Of a stretch of DNA of 64,000 bases, positions 36,707 to 45,907 are shown one piece after another; the first letter of the stretch is position 1, and each line of letters opens with the position of its first letter. The notes under the pieces are model-generated. The model searched no databases. It had not been told where the DNA came from and saw only the letters and a list, made by a program, of their open reading frames with translations. The stretch comes from Hyphomicrobiales bacterium. GTDB taxonomy: Bacteria; Pseudomonadota; Alphaproteobacteria; Rhizobiales; Rhizobiaceae. The stretch lies in assembly GCA_900466575.1 (NCBI GenBank), contig UBMP01000009.1, positions 124,001 to 188,000 of the forward strand. The letters run 5' to 3'. A program made the position numbers and the translations under genes.

Positions 36707-36741
36707 AAGGCCCGCTTCACGCTCTCCGTGAAACGGGCCTT
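36707..36741 (-). other. Hairpin just after the binding-protein gene
   Basis: GGCCCG-C-TTCACG pairs with CGTGAA-A-CGGGCC across CTCTC, a 12-bp stem with one mismatch and A/T flanks. On the minus strand it follows the binding-protein stop by 13 bases and is trailed by TTTTCATTT, so it could partly terminate and stabilise the binding-protein mRNA. Confidence 0.65.
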
Positions 36742-36754
36742 CGAAAGTTGCCGC

Positions 36755-38038
36755 TTAGAACAGCTTGGCGGCGGCTTCCTGAGCTGCGTCCAGTGCGGCC
36801 TTGGGCTCCGCCGTGCCGACGAGGACGGAGTTGACCGCCGTGCCGAGAATGTCCTGGATTTCCGGATATTCCGGAATGCGCGGACGGTAGTCGCCGTCGC
36901 CGTTTTCAAACACTTCGTTGAGAACCGGCAGGAACGGATACTTGGCGTTCAGATCCTTGTCGGCCACCGTGCTCTTGCGGATATAGCTGCCGGCGCCGGC
37001 GAGGTTCATTTCCTTCTGGATCGCCGGGCTCGTCACCCACTTGATGAAGGTCCAGGCGGCTTCCTTCTGCTTGTCCTTGGCATCGGCATTGATCGCCATT
37101 CCCCAGCCACCAATGCCGTAGATCTTCGGGAGGCCCTTGCCGCGCGGGGCAAGCGCAATGGCAACCTTGCCGACAACCTTGGAGGTCTTGGGATCATAAT
37201 AGCCGGGTGCGCCGACAGACCAGGTCTGCATGGTAGCGGCGATACCCTGACGGAAGCTTTCCTCACGACCACCCCAATCATAGTCGGCGGCACCGGGAGG
37301 GGCTGCCTTCTTGAAGAGGTCGCGATAGACGGTCAGGCTCTTGATATTGGCTTCGGAATTCAGCGCCGGCTTGCCGTCCTTGTCGAGAATGGCGCCGCCC
37401 ATTTCGGCGTTATACTGCATCCAGTCCTGCGCCACGGCCGGGCCCTTCTGGCCGTTGGCGACGAAGCCGTATTGCTTCTTGGCCGGGTCGGTCAGCTTGT
37501 AGGCGGCAGCGACCAGATCTTCCATCGTTTCCGGAGCCTTGAGGCCCGCGGCATCAAAAAGATCCTTGCGATAGGCGAGAACGTTGGCGTAGCCGGCAAA
37601 GGGATAGGCAACCTGCTTGCCCTTGTAGTTGCCGAGCGCTTCCATGAGCTTCGGATAGATATCGGCGCTGTCGAGATCCTTGGCGTCGCGCTTCATCAAC
37701 TCGTTCAGGTCGACCGTGTAGCCGTTGGCAGCGAACTGACCGGCCCAGACGATGTCCATGGTGATGAGGTCATAGCCGGCCGTGTGGCCGACGAAATCGG
37801 CGGTCGTTTTCGTCAGGAGCGAGCCGTAGTCCATGATGTCGACCTTGAGCTCCGCTCCGGTCGCTTCCTTGAACTTGGGCGCGATCTGAGCCAGTACGGC
37901 CGAGAACTGGTCGTTCATGGATGCAAGATTGAGGGTGACACCTTCGAGCGGCTTGTCGGCCGCCTGAGCCATCCCTGTCATCAACGCGACAGCGCAGACG
38001 GTCGCAAACTTCTGGAAATTCCCCTTCATGAAAGTCAT
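36755..38038 (-). CDS. Sugar ABC transporter substrate-binding protein (family 1)
   Basis: A 427-residue periplasmic binding protein. Residues 1-27 form a signal peptide (FATVCAVALMTGMAQA-AD). The mature protein is an SBP_bac_1 domain (LNLASMNDQFSAVLAQIAPKF, YDLITMDIVWAGQFAANGY, YPFAGYANVLAYRKDLFDAAG). GGAG lies upstream of the ATG at 38038; a second ATG three codons later is possible. It heads the three-gene operon and is divergent from the monooxygenase gene, sharing with it a palindrome at 38093. Confidence 0.92.
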   Translation of the reverse strand: MTFMKGNFQKFATVCAVALMTGMAQAADKPLEGVTLNLASMNDQFSAVLAQIAPKFKEATGAELKVDIMDYGSLLTKTTADFVGHTAGYDLITMDIVWAGQFAANGYTVDLNELMKRDAKDLDSADIYPKLMEALGNYKGKQVAYPFAGYANVLAYRKDLFDAAGLKAPETMEDLVAAAYKLTDPAKKQYGFVANGQKGPAVAQDWMQYNAEMGGAILDKDGKPALNSEANIKSLTVYRDLFKKAAPPGAADYDWGGREESFRQGIAATMQTWSVGAPGYYDPKTSKVVGKVAIALAPRGKGLPKIYGIGGWGMAINADAKDKQKEAAWTFIKWVTSPAIQKEMNLAGAGSYIRKSTVADKDLNAKYPFLPVLNEVFENGDGDYRPRIPEYPEIQDILGTAVNSVLVGTAEPKAALDAAQEAAAKLF

Positions 38039-38280
38039 TCGTTTTTCTCCTGTTCATGATCGATCGTCACTATACATCAAACAAAAACGCACTCAAGTGC
38101 ACTTGACAAAAAAGTCTCTTCGACCTGAATATAACAAAACTGAACAATATCGCGCACGATTTGCTTGGTAACTGTGCAAACTGCCTCGTTTTTGCGCACT
38201 TAAATGGCTGCTTAAACGGTTCGCACGCGTACCGGACGTGCCGCGATCCCGTGCTCTAGGAAAAAGTGTCAGGATCGAAC
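38039..38280. promoter_or_regulatory. Divergent promoter region with 14-bp palindrome
   Basis: TCAAGTGCACTTGA at 38093-38106 is a perfect palindrome. On the plus strand it overlaps a -35 TTGACA (38103-38108) with GAATAT at 38127-38132 as -10. On the minus strand it overlaps TTGAGT, followed 16 bases later by TATAGT. One bound dimer could therefore control both the binding-protein operon and the monooxygenase operon. The regulator is not identified. Confidence 0.6.
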
Positions 38281-39744
38281 ATGGACATCGGCAGCAGTGC
38301 ATCGCGTCTGGAAGCGCTGGCGACACGGCTTGCCGCCGAGATGGAGACGACGGAAGCCTTCGGTCGTGTCTGGGCCCCGATGCCCGAACAGGCGGCCTCT
38401 GGGATTGCCCGCTATAATGTCGTCATCTGCGGCGCGGGGATGTCCGGGCTGGCCATCGCCTTCGGCCTGAAGCGGCGGGGCATTGACGGCGTACTGGTCA
38501 TCGACAAGGCCGAGAAGGGGCGCGAAGGCCCGTGGATCGGTTGCGCGCGCATGAAGACGCTGCGCTCGCCGAAATATCTGGCCGGTCCCGATTTCGGCCT
38601 GCCATCGCTGACACCGCGCGCATGGTTCGAGGCCGTCCACGGGGTCGATGCCTATGAAAGCCTCGACAAGATGTCCCGACAGGACTGGATGGCTTATCTC
38701 GACTGGTATCGCGGAATGACGCAGCCCGATGTGATCAATCGGACGAGCCTGACCGGCATTTTCTATGAGGATGGCTGGTTGCGGCTCGCAATCGAGACGG
38801 ACGGCATGACGCGGCAGATCGAATGCCGAAGGCTGATTCTGGCGACCGGCATCGATGGCGGTGGTGCACCGCTTATCCCGGATGTCGTTCGGGCGCTTCC
38901 GAAAGAATATTGGACGCACAGCGCCGAGACTGCTGATGACAGCCACCTGAAGGATCGGGACGTTGCCGTTCTCGGCTCCGCGACCTCCAGCTTCGACTGG
39001 GCCGTGACAGCGCTGGAGAAAGGCGCGAAAAGCGTGACGATGATTGGCCGCTCGCGCAATTTCGGGCGAACGGAAGTCCTGGCCTGGACGAATTTCCCTG
39101 GCTTCCTTGGACATTTTCCCGAACTGCCCGACCTTAAGAAGTGGCGCTATATCCGGCTCTACAATGCTTTCAAGATCCCGCCGACGCAGGACCAGTTCGA
39201 CCGCGCCGTATCGGATCCGCGCTTTGCGATGGCGCTCGGACATAAGGTCCGCTCCATTGCGCTGAAGGATGGAAAGGTCGTGATCGAGAGCGACGGTGGC
39301 ACGGTCCGCGCCGATCATCTCCTGCTTGGCACCGGCTACACGATTGACTTCACCCACCGGGCGGAACTGCGCGCCATTGCCCCGCACGTCGCCTTCTGGG
39401 GTGATCGCTTCAAGCCCCCGGAAGGTGAGGCTTCGGCAGAGATCGCTGCCCACCCCTATCTCGGGCGAGGCTTCGAAATGACACCGAAGAACGCGGAAAC
39501 CCATGGCTGGCTTTCGCGCATCCATCTATTCAACTGCTCGGCCATTGCAAGCCTCGGCCCCATCAGCAACGGTGTCACGGGCATGAAATACGGTCTGCCG
39601 CGCATCGTCGATGCCGTGGCGGGCGGGCTTTTTCATGAGGCAGCGGATGATTTTCTCCGTGACCTCGCCGGCTATCGGGAGCATCATTTCGATCCGCGGG
39701 GCCATGGCGAAGAGTTTGAAAGCCTGGAGGAGGCGTCATCATGA
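38281..39744 (+). CDS. Flavin-containing monooxygenase-like FAD/NAD(P)-binding oxidoreductase
   Basis: A protein of about 487 residues. The N-terminal FAD-binding Rossmann motif is VVICGAGMSGLAIAFGLKRR, an ATGID element follows, and a second dinucleotide site is VAVLGSATSSFDWAVTALEKG. The segment LPKEYWTHSAE lies where flavin monooxygenases and Baeyer-Villiger enzymes keep their fingerprint, but it is not an exact match. ATG at 38281 has AGGA upstream; a GTG at 38266 is an alternative. It overlaps the questin-oxidase-like gene by 4 bases, which suggests a two-component oxidation of one substrate. Confidence 0.85.
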   Translation: MDIGSSASRLEALATRLAAEMETTEAFGRVWAPMPEQAASGIARYNVVICGAGMSGLAIAFGLKRRGIDGVLVIDKAEKGREGPWIGCARMKTLRSPKYLAGPDFGLPSLTPRAWFEAVHGVDAYESLDKMSRQDWMAYLDWYRGMTQPDVINRTSLTGIFYEDGWLRLAIETDGMTRQIECRRLILATGIDGGGAPLIPDVVRALPKEYWTHSAETADDSHLKDRDVAVLGSATSSFDWAVTALEKGAKSVTMIGRSRNFGRTEVLAWTNFPGFLGHFPELPDLKKWRYIRLYNAFKIPPTQDQFDRAVSDPRFAMALGHKVRSIALKDGKVVIESDGGTVRADHLLLGTGYTIDFTHRAELRAIAPHVAFWGDRFKPPEGEASAEIAAHPYLGRGFEMTPKNAETHGWLSRIHLFNCSAIASLGPISNGVTGMKYGLPRIVDAVAGGLFHEAADDFLRDLAGYREHHFDPRGHGEEFESLEEASS

Positions 39745-40766
39745 CAATCTTGGCGGACACCCCGCTCGACAGAGTTCTCGAAAAGGCCCGGCGCGACAGC
39801 GTGGAGTTCCCCTATCTGCTCGCCAATCACGTGCCCATGGTCCTCGTGGCGCTCGAACGCATGGGCGCAAGCCCCGAACGTCTGGACGAGTGGTACACGA
39901 GCTATCGCAGGACGAACAAGCTTGTTGCCGCACCTGCGCCTGTCGCCCGCATCGATCGTGACCGATGGGACGCGGCGCTTGGCGACCGGATGAGGGAGAC
40001 CGACTATCGGCTCTACTTCATCGGCGAGGTGGAGCGACTCGGCATCGGGTCTGCGATCCGGCACTATCTGCCACGACTGATCCAGGGCGTGGGCGGCAGC
40101 GCGTTGCATCCGCTGATGCGGCTGGCCTATGCGGTGCTGAAGGACGACCCGAAGGAGGCAGGGACCGCGCTGGGCTACTGGGCCACCTGCCATCTGCCGC
40201 TGCCGGGGCCGACCGGCGGCAGCCCTGTAACGGACGACCCGGCCGCCGTTCTGGCTGCCATGTGCGGCGTTTCCGGCGCGCATGACTATGCGCCGGAAAC
40301 AGACCTTCTCTGGCACAATATCCGCGCGGTCGCGGCCTTGCCGGATTTCGCCCCGGTCATCGATCGTCTGCGCATCGACGCCGGCACGCCCAAGCGCATG
40401 GCGGAGACCGCGCTGGCCGTTTTTGCCGCCACGATGGATTTCTCGGCGCTGCATGCCGTAACCGGCCTGCACTGGGTGCGGCTGGTCGCCCCGCATCTTG
40501 ATGAGCCGCTGCCGCTTTACCGCGCCTTCTGGCAGGTCATTGCGGCGCTGGTGCCGAAGATCGGATTTCCCCCACTGCCGAGCGCAGAGGCGCTCCAGGC
40601 CATGCGTGAGGTCCCAGCGCCGGACTGGAACGAAATCCGGGCCGCCGCAGTGGCCTCGAACGATGAGCACGACGTCAGCCTTGTCTTCTCTGCCTCGCAG
40701 GAGGAACTGGTCTGGGGCGATCCGCTCTACCGTGTCGTAGCCGCGCGTCGTGTCCGGTTGATCTGA
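39741..40766 (+). CDS. Questin-oxidase-like family protein
   Basis: A 341-residue mostly helical protein with the family's opening pattern (EFPYLLANHVPMVLVALERMGA, then DEWYTSYRRTN) and scattered conserved histidines (ALHPLMRLAYAV, GYWATCHLP, ALHAVTGLHWVRLVAP). The family is named after fungal questin oxidase, which cleaves an anthraquinone ring with O2 and NADPH; bacterial members are largely uncharacterised. It is translationally coupled to the flavoprotein gene upstream, which may supply an oxidised substrate or reducing power. The assignment rests on pattern recognition and needs a profile search to be certain. Confidence 0.72.
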   Translation: MTILADTPLDRVLEKARRDSVEFPYLLANHVPMVLVALERMGASPERLDEWYTSYRRTNKLVAAPAPVARIDRDRWDAALGDRMRETDYRLYFIGEVERLGIGSAIRHYLPRLIQGVGGSALHPLMRLAYAVLKDDPKEAGTALGYWATCHLPLPGPTGGSPVTDDPAAVLAAMCGVSGAHDYAPETDLLWHNIRAVAALPDFAPVIDRLRIDAGTPKRMAETALAVFAATMDFSALHAVTGLHWVRLVAPHLDEPLPLYRAFWQVIAALVPKIGFPPLPSAEALQAMREVPAPDWNEIRAAAVASNDEHDVSLVFSASQEELVWGDPLYRVVAARRVRLI

Positions 40767-40776
40767 GCCATCAGGG

Positions 40777-41859
40777 TCAAAGGCTTTTGAGAGCCTCGCC
40801 GCTCGTCCGGTCGAAGAGGTAGACGTTCGCCGGCTCGATCTGCACGTCGAGGCTTTTGGCGGTCAGCATCGCGCGGCTCATGTTGGCGGCAACGGTCAGC
40901 ATGGGCTCTGTTTCTGTAACGACATAGGTCATCGAGCCGGTCTGTTCCACCAGCGAGACGGGCAGGCGCATCGTGTTGCCGGTCCCGGTATCGGCCACGA
41001 CGTTCAGGTGCTCCGGGCGGAGGCCCACGGTGACGGCCTCGCCGGCGGGGCGGCGGCCGGTGAAGGCGAGGGTCGGGTCGCCGGGGAGCGCGAGTTGCAC
41101 GCCATCGCCCGTTTCGGTGACCACCCCATCGACGAAATTCATGGCCGGCGAGCCGATGAAGCCGGCGACGAAGCGATTGACGGGGCGGTCGTAAAGCTCG
41201 AGCGGCGCGCCCTGCTGTTCGATTACGCCGGCGCGCATGACGACGACATGGTCAGCCATGGTCATGGCTTCGATCTGGTCGTGCGTGACATAGACGGAGG
41301 TCGCGCCGAGGCTGTTATGCAGCTTGCGCACTTCGGCGCGCATGTGGACGCGCAGTGCCGCATCAAGGTTGGAAAGCGGTTCGTCGAAGAGAAACGCCTT
41401 GGGATTGCGGATGATCGCGCGGCCCATGGCGACGCGCTGGCGCTGGCCGCCGGAAAGTTCGCGCGGATAGCGGTCGAGCAGTTGTCCGAGGCCGGTGATG
41501 GCGGCGATCTCCTCGGCCTTGCGGCGGGCTTCGGCGCGTGCCACGCCCTTGAGGCGCAGCGAATAGGTGAGGTTCTTTTCCACCGTCATATGCGGATAGA
41601 GCGCATAGGACTGGAACACCATGGCGATGTCGCGCAGGCGCGGCGGCTGGCGGGTGATGTCCTCGCCCTTGATGCGGATTGCGCCACTGGTGATCGTCTC
41701 CAGCCCCGCGATCGTGCGCAGCAGTGTGGACTTGCCGCAGCCGGAGGGGCCGACCAGCGCCACGAACTGGCCCTTCGGAATGGCAATGTCGATGCCGCGC
41801 AGCGCGTGATAGCCGCCGTAATATTTCTGGATGCCGGCAAGTTCGATCTGCAAGGTCAT
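40777..41859 (-). CDS. Sugar ABC transporter ATPase (MalK/UgpC type)
   Basis: A 360-residue ATPase with Walker [30 protein letters not shown], signature [15 protein letters not shown], Walker [14 protein letters not shown] and a C-terminal TOBE domain (VTVGLRPEHLNVV). It is the last gene of a six-gene minus-strand operon under LacI-type control and overlaps the MalG-type permease by 4 bases. Confidence 0.94.
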   Translation of the reverse strand: MTLQIELAGIQKYYGGYHALRGIDIAIPKGQFVALVGPSGCGKSTLLRTIAGLETITSGAIRIKGEDITRQPPRLRDIAMVFQSYALYPHMTVEKNLTYSLRLKGVARAEARRKAEEIAAITGLGQLLDRYPRELSGGQRQRVAMGRAIIRNPKAFLFDEPLSNLDAALRVHMRAEVRKLHNSLGATSVYVTHDQIEAMTMADHVVVMRAGVIEQQGAPLELYDRPVNRFVAGFIGSPAMNFVDGVVTETGDGVQLALPGDPTLAFTGRRPAGEAVTVGLRPEHLNVVADTGTGNTMRLPVSLVEQTGSMTYVVTETEPMLTVAANMSRAMLTAKSLDVQIEPANVYLFDRTSGEALKSL

Positions 41860-42686
41860 TTGAGCGCTCCGGAAGTCAGGCCGCTGACGATGCGGCGCTG
41901 AAGCAGGACGAAGATGATGAGGATGGGCGTGACATAGATTGCCGCGAAGGTCATGATGCCGGTCCAGTCCGACGCATTCGGCCCGACGAAGAATTGCAGG
42001 CCGACGGTGGCCGGTTGATAGGCGCGGTCGGTGATCAGCGAGCGCGAATAGACATATTCGCCGAGCGCCTGCAAGAAGATGAGGATCGCCGAGACGAGAA
42101 TGCCGTTGCGCGCCAGCGGCACGGAGATCGACAGGAAGGCGCCGATGCGGCTATTGCCGTCGACAAGCGCGGCTTCCTCCAGCTCGCGCGGCACCTGGGT
42201 GAAGGCGGCCCGCACCAGCACGATATAGAGCGGCAGCTTGTTGGCGGCGGTGGCGAGAATGGTGCCCGTGCGCGGCCAGGAGAGCAGGCCAAGCTGGCTG
42301 AAGGCGACGAAGATCGGCGTGATCAGCAGCGAGGGCGGCAGGACCTGCAGCATCAGCACGAGGAACAGCGCCACGTCCATCCAGACCGAGCGCACGCGGG
42401 CGAGCCCATAGGCGCAGCCGGTGCCGAAAAGCACGACGATCGCCACCGTGCCGCAGGCAATGACCAACGAATTCTGGATGAAAGAGCCCATGCCCATGTC
42501 GTTCCAGACGCGGGCGACCTTCAGCTCCGCGTGATGCGGCCAGAGCGTCGGCGGATTGGCGAAGGTCTCGGTGTTCGTCTTCAGCGCCGTCACATACATC
42601 CAGTAGAGCGGGAAGAGGTAGATCGCGACAAGCAGAACAGCGATGGCCAGCAGAAGCCAGCGTTTCCAGGGGGTGCTAGACAACAT
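41856..42686 (-). CDS. Carbohydrate ABC transporter permease (MalG type)
   Basis: A protein of 276 residues, six hydrophobic segments, with the coupling segment ELEEAALVDGNSRIGAFLSISVPL. The start at 42686 (MLSSTPWKRW) is preferred since GAGG lies upstream; a longer version from 42710 is open. It overlaps the MalF-type gene by 11 bases. Confidence 0.92.
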   Translation of the reverse strand: MLSSTPWKRWLLLAIAVLLVAIYLFPLYWMYVTALKTNTETFANPPTLWPHHAELKVARVWNDMGMGSFIQNSLVIACGTVAIVVLFGTGCAYGLARVRSVWMDVALFLVLMLQVLPPSLLITPIFVAFSQLGLLSWPRTGTILATAANKLPLYIVLVRAAFTQVPRELEEAALVDGNSRIGAFLSISVPLARNGILVSAILIFLQALGEYVYSRSLITDRAYQPATVGLQFFVGPNASDWTGIMTFAAIYVTPILIIFVLLQRRIVSGLTSGALK

Positions 42687-43578
42687 GTTCGTGCCTCGTC
42701 GAGCGGACATAAGCGGTGGCGACGAAGATCACCACGATGATCATGAAGACCGAGACGACCGAGCCGTGGCCGATCCGGTATTCGCGGAAGGCAAGCTCCC
42801 AGGACCAGTATTGCAGCACGTTGGAGGCGTTCGACGGCCCGCCCTGCGTGAGCGCCGCGAAGAGGTCGAATTGCTGCAGCGTGAAGATGATGCCGAGCGA
42901 GATGACCGCACCCAGCTGCGCCCGCATCATCGGCAGCGTGATGGTGAAGAAGCGCTGCAGCCGCGTTGCGCCATCCAGTTCCGCCGCCTCGTAGACATCC
43001 GCCGGGATCGCGGCGAGACCCACCGAAAGCAGGATCATGTTGAAGGGCACGCCGAGCCAGATATTGGCGATGATGACGGAATAGATCGAGATCGACGGAT
43101 CGGAGAGCCAGAAGATCTTCTGCTGCGTGAGGCCGAGCGACTGGATAAGCCAGTTGACCACGCCGAAATCGCCGGCGAGCAGCCAGCCCCAGATCGCGCC
43201 GACAACCAGACCGGGCATGATCCAGCCGGCCAGAAACAGGCCGCGCAGCCAGGTCGAGCCCGGAAAGTCGAGCCGGAAGAAGAGCGCGAGCGCCAGACCG
43301 ATGCCGAGCTGGAAGACGACCGACAGGCCGACGAAGAGGATCGTGTTGCGCACCACCGGCCAGAACAGCGGGTCATTGACGATGTCGCGATAGTTTTCGA
43401 GCCCGACAAAGGGCCGATCGAAGGTGGCGATGGTGAAGAGATCGACGCTCTGGAACGAGATCACCAGATTGTAGATCAGCGGGAAGGCGGAGAAGGCCAC
43501 GAGATAGGCCAGCGCCAGCAGCACGAGCACGCTGTCGAAGCCGCCACCATCGCGGAATACACGATTGAACCGTAACAT
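42676..43578 (-). CDS. Carbohydrate ABC transporter permease (MalF type)
   Basis: A 300-residue membrane protein with the coupling segment DVYEAAELDGATRLQRFFTITLPMM. ATG at 43578 is preceded by GGGAGGGC. A perfect 10-bp hairpin separates it from the binding-protein gene upstream. It forms the importer channel with the MalG-type partner. Confidence 0.93.
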   Translation of the reverse strand: MLRFNRVFRDGGGFDSVLVLLALAYLVAFSAFPLIYNLVISFQSVDLFTIATFDRPFVGLENYRDIVNDPLFWPVVRNTILFVGLSVVFQLGIGLALALFFRLDFPGSTWLRGLFLAGWIMPGLVVGAIWGWLLAGDFGVVNWLIQSLGLTQQKIFWLSDPSISIYSVIIANIWLGVPFNMILLSVGLAAIPADVYEAAELDGATRLQRFFTITLPMMRAQLGAVISLGIIFTLQQFDLFAALTQGGPSNASNVLQYWSWELAFREYRIGHGSVVSVFMIIVVIFVATAYVRSTRHEHVV

Positions 43579-43640
43579 TGCGCCCTCCCAGCATGCATGT
43601 GTCAGTTTCAGATTGGACACCTTTTGCCGGTGTCTCAACT

Positions 43641-43669
43641 GGCCGCGGGCAGGAAACCCGCCCGCGGCC
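43641..43669 (-). other. Hairpin just after the binding-protein gene
   Basis: GGCCGCGGGC (43641-43650) pairs perfectly with GCCCGCGGCC (43660-43669) across AGGAAACCC. It lies between the binding-protein stop and the MalF-type start, in the same relative place as the hairpins at 12945, 36707 and 60704. Confidence 0.7.
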
Positions 43670-43696
43670 ATTTCACAAGGCGATCGACGTCAGGCC

Positions 43697-44905
43697 TTAT
43701 TTGCTCAGAACCCCGTCGATGGACTTCTGTGCCGCTGCCAACGCACTTTCCGGGGAGGATTGGCCGGTCAGCGTGGTCTGGATGGCCGTCTGGATCGCCT
43801 TGGAGACCTTGGCCCAATCCGGGCTCGGCCCGCGATTGCGCGCAAACTTCATCGACTCGTTGAAGACTTCATAGGCCTGCGGATAGTTCGGCTTGTCGAC
43901 CTTCACCGGGTAGGCCGGCATGTAGCCGAATTCGTTCCACACGCGCGGCATCTGCTCGTACATGTATTCGACGAACTTGAAGGCTTCCTTCGGGTGCTTG
44001 GAGTTGGCAACGATCACGTTGTCGCCTTCACCGAGAGCAGATGCGCGGGGTGCGCCTTCCTTCGGCACGGGCAGAAGTGCCACGCGGAAGTCGAACTTCG
44101 CATCCTTGCTCATGCGCGGCAGTTCCCAGGGACCGGAAATGTCCATGGCGGCATTGCCGGCGTTGAATGTGCCGGTGGAGTCCCATTGCCCGCGGATCAG
44201 CGTGTCCTTGGAGGCAAGGCCCTCATCGATGAACTTCTTCCAGAGCGTCAGCGCCTCGACGCCGCCCGGAACGTTCACCTTGTTATAGTCGCCGCCGGCC
44301 ATCTGCAGCCAGGGCAGGAACTGGAACGTGCCTTCTTCCGAAGCGGCTGCCGAGAAGGCGAGGCCGTAAATGCCCTTTTCCTTGTTGGTCAGTTTCTTGG
44401 CATCGGCATAAAGCTCGTCCCAAGTCTGCGGCGGCTTGTTGGGATCAAGGCCGGCAGCCTTGAACATGTCGGCATTGTAGTAGAGAGCAATCGTGTTGGC
44501 GCCGCGCGGAATGCCATAGATGCCGCCCTTGTAGCTCACCGAGGCGAGCGGGCCGGGGAAGATCGTGTCGAGCTTGATGACCGAGCTCTTGTCGATCATC
44601 GGCTTCATGTCGAGCAGCAGCTTGCGCGAGGCAAAGAGCGCCACGTCCGGGTTGTCGATATAGGTGACGTCCGGCGCTTCGCCGGTCGCCATGGCCTTGG
44701 CCAGCTCGTTGACCATGTCCGGGAACTGGACCGAGCGGACATTGACCTTGATATCCGGGTTCTTGGCCGAGAATTCCTCGGCCATCTTGTAGTGATATTC
44801 GCCGGGCCGGTCGACGGTCCAGAGATTGATAGTCACCTGCTCGGCCCAAGCGGGCGTCGAGAGCGTTACAAGCGCGACCGCGCCCATCAGCTTTGCAATA
44901 GTCAT
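43697..44905 (-). CDS. Sugar ABC transporter substrate-binding protein (family 1)
   Basis: A 402-residue periplasmic binding protein with a signal peptide (MTIAKLMGAVALVTLSTPAWA, cut before EQ). Mature landmarks are INLWTVDRPGEYHYKMAEEF, DVTYIDNPDVALFASRKLL and YGIPRGANTIALYYNADMF. GAAGGAGGAG is an excellent ribosome site before 44905; the frame is open further upstream without one. It is third in the operon after the dehydrogenase and epimerase genes. Confidence 0.93.
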   Translation of the reverse strand: MTIAKLMGAVALVTLSTPAWAEQVTINLWTVDRPGEYHYKMAEEFSAKNPDIKVNVRSVQFPDMVNELAKAMATGEAPDVTYIDNPDVALFASRKLLLDMKPMIDKSSVIKLDTIFPGPLASVSYKGGIYGIPRGANTIALYYNADMFKAAGLDPNKPPQTWDELYADAKKLTNKEKGIYGLAFSAAASEEGTFQFLPWLQMAGGDYNKVNVPGGVEALTLWKKFIDEGLASKDTLIRGQWDSTGTFNAGNAAMDISGPWELPRMSKDAKFDFRVALLPVPKEGAPRASALGEGDNVIVANSKHPKEAFKFVEYMYEQMPRVWNEFGYMPAYPVKVDKPNYPQAYEVFNESMKFARNRGPSPDWAKVSKAIQTAIQTTLTGQSSPESALAAAQKSIDGVLSK

Positions 44906-44960
44906 GATACTCCTCCTTCGATCATGATGACGATGTTGCCGGTCTACCGGCGTCTCCTCC

Positions 44961-45893
44961 TCACAAAAGCGACGGGTCGCCGCCTTCATATTGCGCCGTG
45001 ATGTCGACGAAATCGCCGCCGCGGCAATCTTTCAGATAGTTGAGCGCGCGCACCTGGCCGGTCATTTCCAGCGCATCGCGATAGACCGGATCGTGCCAGC
45101 CCTCGATGTCGATGGCGCCGGAATAACCGCCCAGCCGCAGCTCGCTGATGATGTCGGTCCAGTTGCTGTCGCCGAAGCCCGGCGTGCGCATGAAGACGAA
45201 GGGATGCTTGCCGAAAATGCCGTGCTCGCGCACCACATCCCAGCGCACGGTCGCGTCCTTGCCGTGAACATGGAATATCTTCTTGGCCCATTTGCGGATC
45301 TGCGGCAGTGGGTCGATGAGATAGACGAGCTGGTGGCATGGCTCCCATTCGAGGCCGAGATTGTCGTCCGGCGTCTCGTTGAAGATCAGTTCCCAGGCGT
45401 CCGGATTATGCGCGATATTCCAGTCGCCCGTCTGCCAGTTGCCGTCCATGGCGCAGTTTTCAAACGCGATCTTCACGCCCTTGTCGGCGGCGCGCTTGGC
45501 AAGCTCGCTCCAGATTTCGCGGTAGCGCGGCAGGCTGTCGGTTAGCGGCTTGTTACGCACGCGGCCGGTGAAGCCCGCGACGCAGGTCGCGCCGAAATGA
45601 TGCGCGTTGTCGATGCAATCCTTCCAGCCCTGCAGCGTTTCGAGATCCATCTTCTCGGTTTCCAGCGGATTGCCAAACATGCCGAGCGTCGAGATGGTGA
45701 TGTCGCGGTCGCCGATCGCCTCGACACAACGCTTGCCGAGATCGGCAAGGTTCTGCCCGTTGGTCGTCTGCCAGAAGAAGGGCTCGAAGCTTTCGAAGCC
45801 GAGATCGGCGATCTGGGCGATGCGCTCGGCGGCCTGTCCGCCATGGGCGGCGACCATGGTGCCGATGCGGATCGCTTTTGCGGGATTGGTCAT
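44961..45893 (-). CDS. Sugar phosphate isomerase/epimerase-like TIM-barrel protein
   Basis: A 310-residue AP_endonuc_2-type TIM barrel. Metal-site regions visible are IAFENCAMDGNWQTGDW, GLEWEPCHQLVYLIDPLPQI, IFHVHGKDATVRWDVV and GAIDIEGWHDPVYRD. Such proteins with a Gfo/Idh partner often act on oxidised sugars or glycosides, as in ThuAB-like 3-keto-glycoside pathways. The substrate is not known. The start at 45893 lies 14 bases after the dehydrogenase stop. Confidence 0.88.
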   Translation of the reverse strand: MTNPAKAIRIGTMVAAHGGQAAERIAQIADLGFESFEPFFWQTTNGQNLADLGKRCVEAIGDRDITISTLGMFGNPLETEKMDLETLQGWKDCIDNAHHFGATCVAGFTGRVRNKPLTDSLPRYREIWSELAKRAADKGVKIAFENCAMDGNWQTGDWNIAHNPDAWELIFNETPDDNLGLEWEPCHQLVYLIDPLPQIRKWAKKIFHVHGKDATVRWDVVREHGIFGKHPFVFMRTPGFGDSNWTDIISELRLGGYSGAIDIEGWHDPVYRDALEMTGQVRALNYLKDCRGGDFVDITAQYEGGDPSLL

Positions 45894-45907
45894 GGGAGGT
45901 TCCTCTT

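Noticed and set aside
36707-36741. Full transcription terminator separating the binding protein from its permeases
   Set aside because: The permease genes have no other visible promoter and the same layout occurs in three other importer operons, so partial termination or mRNA stabilisation is more likely.
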